In this document: piece by piece, positions 9,729-19,149 of the stretch | How the letters are laid out: each line of letters begins with the position of its first letter | Position numbering within the stretch: position 1 is the stretch's first letter | NCBI GenBank assembly: GCA_016704485.1 | Contig: JADJAA010000001.1 | Span: forward strand, 2,137,501-2,201,500 | Length of the DNA: 64,000 bases | DNA from: Flavobacteriales bacterium | Lineage (GTDB): Bacteria; Bacteroidota; Bacteroidia; Flavobacteriales_F; PHOS-HE28 | Direction of reading: 5' to 3' | Notes under the pieces: model-generated | The model's database searches: none | Told to the model about the DNA's origin: nothing | Seen by the model: the letters and a program-made list of their open reading frames with translations, nothing else | Translations under genes and position numbers: made by a program

Positions 9729-11438
9729 ATGACTCCGGTAACAAGTGCCGCCCGTACGTTCCTGCCGGTTGCGCTGAGGATAGAGGACTGGAATTCCGTT
9801 GCTACGTATTTCAAGGAATTGCATGAGCGCAGTATAACATCGCGCCATGAATTGGAACGCTGGTTGAAAGACCTGAGCGAACTGGATGCGGCACTATCCG
9901 AAGAAGGTGCTTGGCGGTATATCCGCATGACCTCGGATACCCGTGATGATGCAGTGAGCAAACGTTACAATGCATTCGTTAGCGAAGTGCTTCCAGAGGT
10001 GGAGCAATGGACCGATAAATTGCAACGGAAGCTCATGGCCGATCCACATGTGGAAGGTCTGAACGGCGAAGGATATCCTGTTTATCTCCGTGGCATCCGT
10101 GAACAATTGCGCATTTTCCGTGAAGCGAACGTGCCTTTACAGGCCGAATTGCGATCCATGGCACAGGAGTACGGCACCATCATGGGTGCTATGAATGTGC
10201 AGTGGAAAGGAGAGACCATTACGCTGCCGAAAGCAGGTGCTATCCTTGAAAGTACGGATCGCGATGAGCGCGAAGCCATTTATCGCTTGATCGCTGAGCG
10301 TCGTGCTTTGGACACGGTTAAACTCGATGAGCTGTTCACCGCAATGGTGAAGAAACGTCAGCAAGTTGCGGTCAACGCCGGCTTCGATAATTTCCGTGAC
10401 TATATGTATAGCGCTCTGGGGCGCTTCGATCACACTCCCGCAGATGCTGTTGCGTTCCATGAAAGCGTTGAAAAGGAAGTGGTGCCTGTTATGGACCGCT
10501 TGGCAAAAGAGCGTAAGACCGCTTTGGGTGTTGCGTCATTGCGCCCTTGGGACCTTGCTGTCGACCCATTGGGTAGAGCACCTTTACGGCCATTCGATTC
10601 ACCGGATGAATTGGCGGATCTCGCTATTTCAGTGTTTGAGGAATTGGATCCGTACTTCGCCGATTGCTTGCGTGAGATGCGCACCATGGGACGTTTGGAC
10701 CTTGGATCGCGGGATGGAAAGGCGCCGGGTGGCTACAATTATCCGCTCTACGAAACAGGTCCGCCGTTCATCTTCATGAATGCAGTTGGCACCACCAGTG
10801 ATGTGATCACCATGGTGCATGAAGGGGGGCATGCAGTGCATTCGTTCCTAACGCATCCGTTGCCAATTACCGGGTTCAAGAACTTCCCAAGTGAAGTGGC
10901 CGAGTTGGCAAGTATGAGCATGGAGTTGCTCACCATGGAGCATTGGCACCTTATTTATACCGATCCGGAAGAGCTGCGCCGTGCGAAACGTGATCAATTG
11001 GAACGCGTTCTTTCGATCCTGCCGTGGGTGGCAACAGTGGATGCTTTTCAACATGCGATCTATACACATCCCGAATGGACCATCAAGGAACGGTCAAAGG
11101 CTTGGGTGGAGATCCATCAGCGCTTTGGCGGCGACGTTGTCGATTGGAGTGGGCTTGATAAAGTACGCGCTACACTTTGGCATAAACAGCTCCATATTTT
11201 CGAAGGACCGTTCTACTACATCGAGTACGCCATTGCCCAATTGGGAGCTATCGGTGTATGGCGCAACTACAAAAAGAACCCTACTGAAGCGTTGCACATG
11301 TATACCGATGCGCTGAAACTCGGCTATACCCGAACGTTGCCGGAGATCTACGCTAAGGCCGGTATTTCTTTCGACCTATCCGTATCCAACGTCCACGAAC
11401 TGATCACGTTCGTTCGAGAAGAGCTGGATCGTTTATAA
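9729..11438 (+). CDS. M3 family oligoendopeptidase (PepF-like)
   Basis: A 569-residue zinc metallopeptidase of the M3 family, probably cytoplasmic because no signal peptide is seen; it hydrolyses short peptides. The zinc-binding HEGGH motif is at about residues 364-368 (MVHEGGHAVHSF), and the third ligand Glu lies downstream in FPSEVAELASMSMELL. The Tyr-rich substrate loop (EGPFYYIEYAIAQLGA) is present. The length is normal for the bacterial PepF-like branch. It starts immediately after the DUF5606 stop with no spacer. Confidence 0.92.
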   Translation: MTPVTSAARTFLPVALRIEDWNSVATYFKELHERSITSRHELERWLKDLSELDAALSEEGAWRYIRMTSDTRDDAVSKRYNAFVSEVLPEVEQWTDKLQRKLMADPHVEGLNGEGYPVYLRGIREQLRIFREANVPLQAELRSMAQEYGTIMGAMNVQWKGETITLPKAGAILESTDRDEREAIYRLIAERRALDTVKLDELFTAMVKKRQQVAVNAGFDNFRDYMYSALGRFDHTPADAVAFHESVEKEVVPVMDRLAKERKTALGVASLRPWDLAVDPLGRAPLRPFDSPDELADLAISVFEELDPYFADCLREMRTMGRLDLGSRDGKAPGGYNYPLYETGPPFIFMNAVGTTSDVITMVHEGGHAVHSFLTHPLPITGFKNFPSEVAELASMSMELLTMEHWHLIYTDPEELRRAKRDQLERVLSILPWVATVDAFQHAIYTHPEWTIKERSKAWVEIHQRFGGDVVDWSGLDKVRATLWHKQLHIFEGPFYYIEYAIAQLGAIGVWRNYKKNPTEALHMYTDALKLGYTRTLPEIYAKAGISFDLSVSNVHELITFVREELDRL

Positions 11439-11489
11439 TGGTATCCGGTCAGGATCCATTCCACGATATCAAGAGTAGGGGTAAGTGAG

Positions 11490-11521
11490 TTGGCGACCAG
11501 CGGCGTTTCGCCCTAGATTTG
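11490..11521 (+). promoter_or_regulatory. Promoter of the multiheme cytochrome gene
   Basis: TTG at 11490-11492 and TAGATTTG at 11514-11521 are separated by 21 bp, a full match to the Bacteroidota TTG-N(17-23)-TAnnTTTG promoter. The -7 element covers the in-frame TTG at 11519, which argues that translation starts at the ATG at 11549 instead. Confidence 0.6.
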
Positions 11522-11548
11522 CAAGCATACACTTCTTACATCTTATCT

Positions 11549-13522
11549 ATGCTACAACGTTATTCTTCCATTTCCCGTGTTCTGATCTTAGCCCTGTTGG
11601 TGGGAACTGTTGCCTTGTTCGTTGCTTGGAAAGATGGCAGGTTACCAGAAGCGAAAGCATACCATAGCGCGGCGGAATTGAAGGACTATCGTGATGCAGG
11701 GCTACCTCTATCTGAAGCAACGAACCACTATTTCGCGGCAAGTGGAAAATGTAGTGGTTGTCACGGAAAGGACATCGTGAATAATTATGCAGGAGTGGAT
11801 GAGGACGGTGTTGATGTGAACGTTGCTGATGATTGGCGCAGTACCATGATGGCCAACGCGGCACATGATCCATTCTGGCGTGCGAAGGTCAGTCATGAAG
11901 TAACTGTGAACCCAGCACATAAAGAAGAATTGGAGGATAAATGCACGAGCTGTCATGCTCCAATGGGCCGCTATGATGAGTTTTTCAGGACGGGGGGACA
12001 TTATACCATGGATACCTTGGCCACGGATTCAATGGGACTTGATGGGGTGAGCTGCTTGGCTTGCCACATGCAAAGTCCTGATAGTATCGGACTTCACTTT
12101 TCAGGTAAGATCCTATTCGATACGAACCGCGTAGCCTATGGTCCGTATCTGGAGGTATTCGGTGCGCCAATGACCAGCTTCGTTGGATACGATCCTATGT
12201 ATGGTGCCCATATTAATGATGCTGGTCTATGTGCAGGTTGCCACACGTTGCTTACTGAGACAGCGGATCTTTCCGGTGCGCTTACGGGTGATGAATTCGT
12301 GGAGCAGGCTACGTACCATGAGTGGGTGAATTCGATCTATGATACCGATGCCAATCCAGAGGGTGGAATAACGTGCCAGGGTTGCCACGTTCCGCGAATT
12401 GATGATGCCGTTGTGATCTCTGCGAACTACCTCTTTCTGCAAGGCAAAAGCCCATTTGGTCTCCACCATTTTGCCGGTGCGAATACATTCATGTTGGGTC
12501 TTCTCCGGGACAATAGCGCAGCACTGGGTCTCACAGCAAGTACGACACAATTCGACAGCACCATCGCACGGTCGGATAACATGTTGAAGCAAAAGTCGGC
12601 CCTTCTGGACCTGAACGTGATCTCGCGTGATGCCGATACTGCATTCATTGATCTCACATTGACCAACCTGGCTGGACATAAATTTCCATCGGGTTATCCT
12701 GCGCGAAGAGCTTTTGTGGAAATAATCGTATTAAGTGCCGAAAATGATACGCTTTTCCACAGTGGCGGATGGAATAGCGATTACGAGGTCATGGGGCACG
12801 ATGCTAGTTGGGAACCCCATCATGATGTGATCACTTCGCCAGACCAGGCACAGATCTACGAAATGGTCATGGGTGATGTGAACGGTAATAAGACCACGGT
12901 CCTTGAACGAGCTAAAGAACCGTTGAAGGACAATCGTTTGACCCCTATCGGATTCACCACATCGAATTACGCGTATGATACTGTTCTGATCGCAGGTGTT
13001 CCCGTTACTGATATTGACTTCAATAAAAGTAGTACGGGTGTGGAGGGTAGCGGAACGGATAAGGTGCATTACCACGTGCCTATGAATGGGCACACAGGGC
13101 TTATCCGGGTAGTTTCGAACTTGTGGTACCAGAGTGCGCCGCCGCGTTGGATGGAAGAGATGTTCGCGTTCAACACAAATGATATCGATACGTTCAGGGA
13201 CATGTATGAAGCGGCAGACCCCTCTCCTGTGCTCGTGAAGGACGTCGAGGTCATCGATCAGACCATTGCCGTAGATGATCTGCGGGAACTCGGTGTGCGG
13301 ATCTTTCCTAATCCGGTCAATAACGGTTTGTTACAGATCGAAGGTATTACCGATAAGGTGAATTCCATCGATGTGTTCGATATGAGCGGGGCACGAGTGG
13401 CCGGGCATATACCGAATGGTTCAGGTAAATGGCAGTTGCAGTTGTCTGAGCGGACCGGCACATACCTTGTGATCGTGAGTACGGATACGCGTAAATATGT
13501 TGAACGCGTAGTGGTTCTGTAA
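11549..13522 (+). CDS. Five-heme c-type cytochrome with T9SS sorting domain
   Basis: A 657-residue protein. An N-terminal hydrophobic segment (VLILALLVGTVALFVAW) serves as signal or anchor. Five CxxCH heme-binding motifs follow in the first half: CSGCH (about residue 68), CTSCH, CLACH, CAGCH and CQGCH, an arrangement like the cytochrome c554/multiheme family. The middle contains a beta-rich domain (LTNLAGHKFPSGYPARRAFVEI) and the end is a type A sorting domain (LGVRIFPNPVNNGLLQIEGI through YVERVVVL). It is therefore predicted to be displayed outside the cell after heme attachment in the periplasm. The partner and electron donor are unknown. The ATG at 11549 is chosen because the alternative TTG at 11519 falls inside the promoter. 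Confidence 0.85.
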   Translation: MLQRYSSISRVLILALLVGTVALFVAWKDGRLPEAKAYHSAAELKDYRDAGLPLSEATNHYFAASGKCSGCHGKDIVNNYAGVDEDGVDVNVADDWRSTMMANAAHDPFWRAKVSHEVTVNPAHKEELEDKCTSCHAPMGRYDEFFRTGGHYTMDTLATDSMGLDGVSCLACHMQSPDSIGLHFSGKILFDTNRVAYGPYLEVFGAPMTSFVGYDPMYGAHINDAGLCAGCHTLLTETADLSGALTGDEFVEQATYHEWVNSIYDTDANPEGGITCQGCHVPRIDDAVVISANYLFLQGKSPFGLHHFAGANTFMLGLLRDNSAALGLTASTTQFDSTIARSDNMLKQKSALLDLNVISRDADTAFIDLTLTNLAGHKFPSGYPARRAFVEIIVLSAENDTLFHSGGWNSDYEVMGHDASWEPHHDVITSPDQAQIYEMVMGDVNGNKTTVLERAKEPLKDNRLTPIGFTTSNYAYDTVLIAGVPVTDIDFNKSSTGVEGSGTDKVHYHVPMNGHTGLIRVVSNLWYQSAPPRWMEEMFAFNTNDIDTFRDMYEAADPSPVLVKDVEVIDQTIAVDDLRELGVRIFPNPVNNGLLQIEGITDKVNSIDVFDMSGARVAGHIPNGSGKWQLQLSERTGTYLVIVSTDTRKYVERVVVL

Positions 13523-13581
13523 TCCACCCCAAGTATAGATCGGCCTAGGTCGAATAACCGACTTTTCGTTAACATTGACCT

Positions 13582-14799
13582 ATGATCAAACGCTCGCTCG
13601 TTGCAGTTGTTCTTTCAGCAACTTCCATTCTTCATCTTTCTGCACAGGATATCGTGGTCCAGTCCATTATCGATGCATTGCAGATCGATTCCATGATCCA
13701 TTATGTGGAAGAGATCAGCGGTGAAACACCGATCGATATCGGGAATGGTCCCGAGCTGATCGTGAATCGGAACAAATTCAATCCAGGTAATGCCGTGGCA
13801 CAGGCGTATTTGGAACAGAAGCTGACCCAATTCGGCTATACACCCACGGTCCAAACGTTCAGCGCAACGGGTGGCAACGTGGTAGCTACGAAGGTAGGTA
13901 GTCTATATCCTGACGAGTACGTAGTTCTATGCGCGCATTTCGATGCGCTACCAGCAGGTACGGGACCGGCGCCAGCTGCGGATGACGACGGCAGTGGCAC
14001 AGGCGCATTATTGGAAGCTGCTCGCGTACTGCATGATATCCCCTTCGCGTATTCCATCGTATTCGGATTTTGGGACGAAGAGGAACAGGGCTTGGTAGGC
14101 AGTGCCTTTTGGGCAGGCTCACAAGCCGCGAACGATGTAGTGATCAAGGGTGTCGTGAACATGGATGCGATCGCCTATGATGGCAATGCAGATCGCAAGG
14201 CACGCGTACACGTACGACCGATCGCTAATTCATTGGACATTTCTGATACCGTGGTTGCGGTGCTGGACCGGTATAATTTCGATATCGACCTGATCGTGAC
14301 CAACCCAGGAGCGACGTACAGCGATCATGCGTCGTTCTGGAATGAAGGATATGGCGCGGTGTTGATGATCGAAGAGTTCACCAATGATGGTAATCCGACC
14401 TACCACACACAGAATGATCGCGTGGAATTCTTCGATGTTCCCTATTACGAAGAGCTTGCGAAACTTTCCATCGCGTCGTTCGCAATACTGGCTATTCCAT
14501 ACGGTCTTCCTACAGCAGTAAGTGAAATTGCTGTTTCGAAGCCTACGTTGTTTGCTTTCCCGAATCCTGCCTCAGTAGATGCTCAGTTGTGGCTTGATGT
14601 TCCTGTTAGTGATCGGTATTCGATCCGACTTGTGGATGCATTGGGCAAGGAGGTAGCGTTGTTGCACGATGGCGTTCTGGCACAGGGCAAACATGTGATC
14701 CAGCTTCCGATGGCATCTGTGGCACCGGGTACCTATTCCGTTCAGGCCAGACCAGAGAACGGGAAAGCGATCAACCTGCGTGTGATGCGCGCGTTCTGA
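13582..14799 (+). CDS. Secreted M28 family aminopeptidase with T9SS sorting domain
   Basis: A 405-residue protein: signal peptide (MIKRSLVAVVLSATSILHLSAQ), M28 zinc-peptidase domain and C-terminal type A sorting domain (LFAFPNPASVDAQLWLDVPV). The two-zinc ligand set is visible: His in CAHFDA, bridging Asp in AADDDGSGTGALLE, catalytic Glu and ligand in DEEEQGLVGS, Asp in NMDAIAYDG and His in YHTQNDRVEFFD. All key residues are kept, so it should be an active extracellular peptidase. It lies 59 bp after the cytochrome gene and ends back-to-back (no gap) with the minus-strand cupredoxin gene. Confidence 0.92.
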   Translation: MIKRSLVAVVLSATSILHLSAQDIVVQSIIDALQIDSMIHYVEEISGETPIDIGNGPELIVNRNKFNPGNAVAQAYLEQKLTQFGYTPTVQTFSATGGNVVATKVGSLYPDEYVVLCAHFDALPAGTGPAPAADDDGSGTGALLEAARVLHDIPFAYSIVFGFWDEEEQGLVGSAFWAGSQAANDVVIKGVVNMDAIAYDGNADRKARVHVRPIANSLDISDTVVAVLDRYNFDIDLIVTNPGATYSDHASFWNEGYGAVLMIEEFTNDGNPTYHTQNDRVEFFDVPYYEELAKLSIASFAILAIPYGLPTAVSEIAVSKPTLFAFPNPASVDAQLWLDVPVSDRYSIRLVDALGKEVALLHDGVLAQGKHVIQLPMASVAPGTYSVQARPENGKAINLRVMRAF

Positions 14800-15432
14800 T
14801 CACTGCTTCGCGAACGCGTGAGCTGACTTTTTCCCAGCAATGTGCGTTAGGATCAATAGGTAATTTCCTGCTGATAATTCGTGTACATCAAGCTCGAACG
14901 AAGAAGTTCCGCTGACGTTTTCGGACAACACGATCCGGCCATCGAGTGCCATTATTGCGACCGCTTCAACCTCCGCTAAAGGTGTTGAAATGTTCAGCAT
15001 CGTTTCCACTGGAACTGGGAAAATATGTACATCAAGATCATTCGTGAACGCATTGATGCCGTTAGGATCCAACACGGTAATTGTTCCGAATTGTGTTGCA
15101 CTATGTCCTGTTTGCGTGCAGTGATATTGGTAGAACCCAGGGATCGTGAATGCGGTTGAATATGTCCAAGTTCCCTGTGCCGGTTCGCCGGATGTGAACC
15201 CTTCCGGATTGTCCGGATAGAGCGCCGTTGTTCCAGCGACATTGTGCCAACCATTCACCTGATGCCATTCAACGCTATCGCCCAGGTCAATCGTAAGGAA
15301 CTGAGGCTGGTAGTAGGGTGCAGGCCCACTCAGCATGTTCCCACCAACTTCCACTTGATAGGTGGTTTGCCCAACTAGCGTGATCGGCAGAAGACAAGCA
15401 AGGGCCAGCGCATAGTTCATGACCTGCTGCAT
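14800..15432 (-). CDS. Plastocyanin/azurin-like copper protein with T9SS sorting domain
   Basis: A 210-residue protein with signal peptide, a cupredoxin domain (about residues 25-122) and a type A sorting domain (DVHIFPVPVETMLNIS). Type 1 copper ligands can be read as His63 (GWHNV), Cys105 and His110 (YHCTQTGH). The position where most family members have Met is Gln114 (HSATQFGTI), as in stellacyanin-type proteins, which would lower the redox potential (inference). Its start overlaps the stop of the S9 peptidase gene by one base (TAATG), so the two are translationally coupled. ATG codons exist at residues 1 and 5; either may be used. Confidence 0.85.
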   Translation of the reverse strand: MQQVMNYALALACLLPITLVGQTTYQVEVGGNMLSGPAPYYQPQFLTIDLGDSVEWHQVNGWHNVAGTTALYPDNPEGFTSGEPAQGTWTYSTAFTIPGFYQYHCTQTGHSATQFGTITVLDPNGINAFTNDLDVHIFPVPVETMLNISTPLAEVEAVAIMALDGRIVLSENVSGTSSFELDVHELSAGNYLLILTHIAGKKSAHAFAKQ

Positions 15433-17609
15433 TAACGATAGTTCAACATGCGTGCATCGATATAACGCAGAACTTTTTCCATCAGATGTACCCGGTCCTT
15501 CCCACGTACGTTGTGCTCATGCCCCGGATAATCGAAAAAATCCACTTGCGTTCCACTGTCCACGCAAGCTTTTAAGAAACTGAAACTGTGCTCCGGTAGA
15601 ACTACAGGGTCAACGCCTCCGGTGATCAACAGGAGGTCTTCTTGTAATTTATCCGCAAGCAGTGGTAGTGTTGTTGCCTCATAGCCTTTTGGATTTTCTT
15701 TGGGTGTATCCATGTACCGTTCTCCGTACATCACTTCATAAAGGCTCCAATCCATAACAGGGCCACCAGCCACACCCACCTTGAAAACTCCGGGATAACG
15801 TGTAAGCATTGCGGTGGTCATATGGCCTCCAAAGCTCCAGCCATGCACTGCGATACGCGTGCTATCCACATAGGGCAATGCTTTCAACCAATCCACACCG
15901 CGCATCTGGTCGTTTACCTCGGTGATACCCAATTGCCGGTGTATGATCTGTTCGAAATCACGTCCGCGTTCGCTGCTACCGTGACCATCCACGGTCCAGA
16001 CCAGATAGCCGCGTTCAGCCGCTTCGATCATCCATAGCGAGGCACCTCCCAAGAATGAATTGCGGACCAGTTGTACATGCGTGCCGCCGTACACGTAGAT
16101 CAATACCGGGTAGCGGGTGTTCTCATCGAAATAACTTGGTTTGATCAGACGAGCGTTCAGCATGTCGCCATTCTCCCCGGGGATGGTTAGTAGTTCCATT
16201 GTACCCTTGGTCACTTCCGCGAGCGGGTCTTTTGAATTGATCAACGTTTTCATGATGCTGCCGTTCTTGGCGTCGATCAGTTCAGTCCGACCAGGTACCA
16301 TCATGCTGCTCCAGGTGTCGATCAACGTGGCACCATCACTGCTCAGCTGGCCGCTGTGCTTACCAGCCTCTTTTGTTAGACGCGTGGTTTTTCCACTGCG
16401 CAATTCAACACGGTACAAATGGGTATCCATAGCACCAGTGGGTCTGCCTGCTTCGATCTCGCCGGAACCGTCCACTATGACGAATGTCTCCAGTGGATCC
16501 ATGCCAACTATGTTCTGCACGACCCAATTCCCTTTCGTCAATTGACGGACCATTCCTTTGTTGAGGTCATAGAGATAAAGGTGCGGCCACCCATCGCGCT
16601 GGCTCCACCAGATGTACTGAGTGGGTTTGGTCTTGAGGAATTTCGCAGGTTGCTGAGGTTCCAAATATTTATCGTCATGTTCCGTGAGGAGCGTACCAAC
16701 GGGCTTGCCGGTCTCGACACTATAGCGAACCACTTTCAAATTCTCCGTTGCGCGATCCAAATGAACAACTTGTAAATGTGCACCGTCGTGTTCCCATGCA
16801 ATGTTGGTGAGATACTGGTCTGCGGGAGCGCCGGTGTTCAAGATGATCTTCTTGCCGGAACGCAGGTCGTACACACCGATCGTAACGTGATGGCTTGTTT
16901 GGCCGGCCATGGGGTAGCGGATCACGTTGAAGGTGCTTGGTTTCGTGCTGATATCCTCTAACATATATTCGGTGACCATGCTTTCATCCATCCGATAAAA
17001 GGCAAGCACATTTCCCTTCGGACCCCAGAACGTGCCTTTCGTAATTCCATATTCATCGCGGTGTACGCTCTTGCCATTTACGATCCCTTCTCCACCATCC
17101 GTCGTAATGCGCACGCTTCGGCCACCTCCTTTGCGGATCACGAAAACGTCATCATCCACGGTATAGGCAATACTTCCTTGCACGGGGTCATAGTCTTCGT
17201 TCGCTGCCTCTGCCGGCAATGAATGTGTTACCTCAATCCTTTTGGCTCCCTGCTCGTAGCGGAACATCTTGCCATCGTGCATAAAATGGAAATGGGTTCC
17301 ATCCTCCCACGTTACAGCCGGTAAACGGCGCAGCTCCGTGCTGTCCGGAATTGATGCGTTCAAGTCGCGCAACGTTACGAAAGGACGATCCATGCTCTTG
17401 CCCAGTGTTCCGATCATAAGCGCACTGTCATTTACGTAACTGTAGGTGCTGGTTCCTTCAACCCATTGAAGTCCGCGCAAGCGTTCGGGTGCGTAATCGG
17501 AACCGGCTTTCAGTATGGATTCACTCAACGTTAGCTGGTGTTGCGCGCTGCTGAACGTGGGTGTGAAGAAGGCAAGAAGTAGGAAAAACAGAATGGTGCG
17601 TTGGTTCAT
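15432..17609 (-). CDS. S9 family prolyl oligopeptidase (DPP4-type)
   Basis: A 725-residue exported serine peptidase. After a signal peptide (FFLLLAFFTPTFSSAQ) come a DPPIV N-terminal beta-propeller (about residues 90-450, with LRGLQWVEGTSTYSYV and YFDENTRYPVLIYVYGGTH at the domain junction) and an alpha/beta-hydrolase domain. The catalytic triad is readable: Ser in HGWSFGGHM, Asp in ITGGVDPVVLPEHS and His in YPGHEHNVRG. Such enzymes remove X-Pro dipeptides. It lies downstream of murB (about 150 bp) and is coupled to the cupredoxin gene. Confidence 0.93.
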   Translation of the reverse strand: MNQRTILFFLLLAFFTPTFSSAQHQLTLSESILKAGSDYAPERLRGLQWVEGTSTYSYVNDSALMIGTLGKSMDRPFVTLRDLNASIPDSTELRRLPAVTWEDGTHFHFMHDGKMFRYEQGAKRIEVTHSLPAEAANEDYDPVQGSIAYTVDDDVFVIRKGGGRSVRITTDGGEGIVNGKSVHRDEYGITKGTFWGPKGNVLAFYRMDESMVTEYMLEDISTKPSTFNVIRYPMAGQTSHHVTIGVYDLRSGKKIILNTGAPADQYLTNIAWEHDGAHLQVVHLDRATENLKVVRYSVETGKPVGTLLTEHDDKYLEPQQPAKFLKTKPTQYIWWSQRDGWPHLYLYDLNKGMVRQLTKGNWVVQNIVGMDPLETFVIVDGSGEIEAGRPTGAMDTHLYRVELRSGKTTRLTKEAGKHSGQLSSDGATLIDTWSSMMVPGRTELIDAKNGSIMKTLINSKDPLAEVTKGTMELLTIPGENGDMLNARLIKPSYFDENTRYPVLIYVYGGTHVQLVRNSFLGGASLWMIEAAERGYLVWTVDGHGSSERGRDFEQIIHRQLGITEVNDQMRGVDWLKALPYVDSTRIAVHGWSFGGHMTTAMLTRYPGVFKVGVAGGPVMDWSLYEVMYGERYMDTPKENPKGYEATTLPLLADKLQEDLLLITGGVDPVVLPEHSFSFLKACVDSGTQVDFFDYPGHEHNVRGKDRVHLMEKVLRYIDARMLNYR

Positions 17610-17762
17610 GCGAAGTGGATTGGATCTCTATGTTGAATGGCCGGTACTGCGAAGATGCACAAATGCACAGAGAGGGGCGTTATTGTTGTTCTATCTGGTC
17701 TTTGGAATGGTCTTTCTTCCAGAGCATGATCCATGCCATGGGTATTGCACGATCCGGTATGA

Positions 17763-18779
17763 TCACAGAATATTCACTTCGCGCTCCAGATCAACGCCGA
17801 ATTTTTCCTTTACGCTTTGTAGGACCTTGGTGCTTAGATCGAAGATCTCCTTGCCGGTGGCACTGCCCTTGTTTACCAATACCAGCGCTTGCTTATCGTG
17901 TACGCCGTGTGTGCCTGCGTCATAGCCCTTCAAACCCGCTTTTTCGATCAACCAACCCGCAGCGAGTTTCACCAGCCCGTCACCTGCGGGGTAGACCGCA
18001 GCATCTGGAAAGTCTTTTTTGATCTTCTCCGCTAATTCCTTCGCAACGACCGGATTCTTAAAAAAGCTACCCGCATTGCCCAGCACTTTGGGGTCCGGTA
18101 ATTTGCTGCTTCGGATGGCGATCACCGCATTGCTCACATCGTTAATGGTTGGTTCCAAGATGCCCATTTGCTCCAATTCCTGGGATATAGTACCGTAGCT
18201 CGTGTTGAGTATGTGCTTTTTATCCAATCGGAAGGTGACGCTAACGATCACATACTGGTCCTTCCCTGCACGTTTGAAAAAGCTCTCCCGATAACCGAAT
18301 TGGCAAGCTTCACGATCGAACGTGACCAGTTCACCATCCGCAAGGCGATAAGCCTCCAGCTCCACGAAGTTGTCCTTGATCTCTACGCCATACGCACCGA
18401 TGTTCTGCATGGGAGCTGCACCCACCTTTCCGGGGATCAACGAAAGGTTCTCGATACCGCCCCAACCATTTTCAACACAATGCAATACGAACTGGTGCCA
18501 ACCAACGCCTGCACCTGCTTTTACAACCACGTTTTCGTCATCTTCTTTAACGACCGTAATTCCCGGAATTTCATTCAGCAACACCACGCCGGGAAAATCC
18601 TGTGTGAACAGGATATTACTTCCGCCTCCCAAGAACAAGCGCGGCATACCCGCAACTTCGGGCATGTTCAGCAATGTGGCCAATTGCGCGGTGCTGTTAA
18701 AACGACCGAAAAGCAACGCATGGGCCGCAATGCCGAAGGTGTTGTGTTGGGTAAGTGGATAATTGCTTTGTAGTTGCAT
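17763..18779 (-). CDS. murB: UDP-N-acetylenolpyruvoylglucosamine reductase
   Basis: A 338-residue cytoplasmic flavoenzyme that reduces UDP-GlcNAc-enolpyruvate to UDP-MurNAc with NADPH in peptidoglycan synthesis. The type I MurB features are present: N-terminal NTFGI, FAD-binding LGGGSNILF and NLSLIPGKVGAAPMQNIGAYGVE, YRESFFK, and the catalytic serine segment NAGSFFKNP. The length is normal for type I. The start ATG at 18779 gives the expected MQLQSNYPLTQHNTFG N-terminus. A very small ORF overlaps the stop (see findings). Confidence 0.97.
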   Translation of the reverse strand: MQLQSNYPLTQHNTFGIAAHALLFGRFNSTAQLATLLNMPEVAGMPRLFLGGGSNILFTQDFPGVVLLNEIPGITVVKEDDENVVVKAGAGVGWHQFVLHCVENGWGGIENLSLIPGKVGAAPMQNIGAYGVEIKDNFVELEAYRLADGELVTFDREACQFGYRESFFKRAGKDQYVIVSVTFRLDKKHILNTSYGTISQELEQMGILEPTINDVSNAVIAIRSSKLPDPKVLGNAGSFFKNPVVAKELAEKIKKDFPDAAVYPAGDGLVKLAAGWLIEKAGLKGYDAGTHGVHDKQALVLVNKGSATGKEIFDLSTKVLQSVKEKFGVDLEREVNIL

Positions 18780-19026
18780 AGTACGATCGCGCAGTGCAAG
18801 TTTACGATCGTGCTATTCTGCGGAAGAAGATCCGGGTTCCCCATTTATCCACATGGAGTAGGGAAGTGGTAGAAATTTGGGATGGGCTTTTTGTGCGTTA
18901 TTGAATGCAAAACCGATTAACAAAATTTTCACATATCGATTTTCATTTGTACATTGAGCGAAATGTCAGTGCAAGTACACTATAAAAACTTGCTACGAAG
19001 TTCAATCTTCGTGCTCGGCTCAAAGC

Positions 19027-19069
19027 GAGACTTCGAGACTTCGAGACTTCGAGACTTCGAGACTTCGAG
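19027..19069. repeat. Tandem octamer repeat GAGACTTC
   Basis: Five perfect copies of GAGACTTC plus GAG, in the 648-bp gap between murB and the next gene. The preceding bases (TTCGTGCTCGGCTCAAAGC) resemble the scattered TTCGACTTCGCTCAG repeat, suggesting slippage expansion from one (inference). Confidence 0.9.
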
Positions 19070-19113
19070 CTAAAATGGCTGCTAAAAGTAAGCGCCACAC
19101 CTTACATTACTTC

Positions 19114-19149
19114 AAATAAAAAGCCCCCGATGCTAGAAACATCGAGGGC
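19114..19149 (-). terminator. Terminator hairpin of a possible short minus-strand transcript
   Basis: Read on the minus strand, GCCCTCGATG and CATCGGGGGC form a ten-base stem with one mismatch around a seven-base loop, followed by CTTTTTATTT. There is no minus-strand gene upstream in the conventional sense. Instead a TATCTTTG -7 element lies at 19211-19204, only about 55 bp upstream of the stem, so a short non-coding RNA is possible. The rest of the 18780-19427 gap contains the octamer repeat and a copy of the CGAGCGAAGTCGAG repeat near 19230, and no gene I can support. Confidence 0.5.

Noticed and set aside
11519..11548. TTG start for the cytochrome gene
   Set aside because: The TTG lies inside the -7 promoter box; the ATG at 11549 gives a normal N-terminus.
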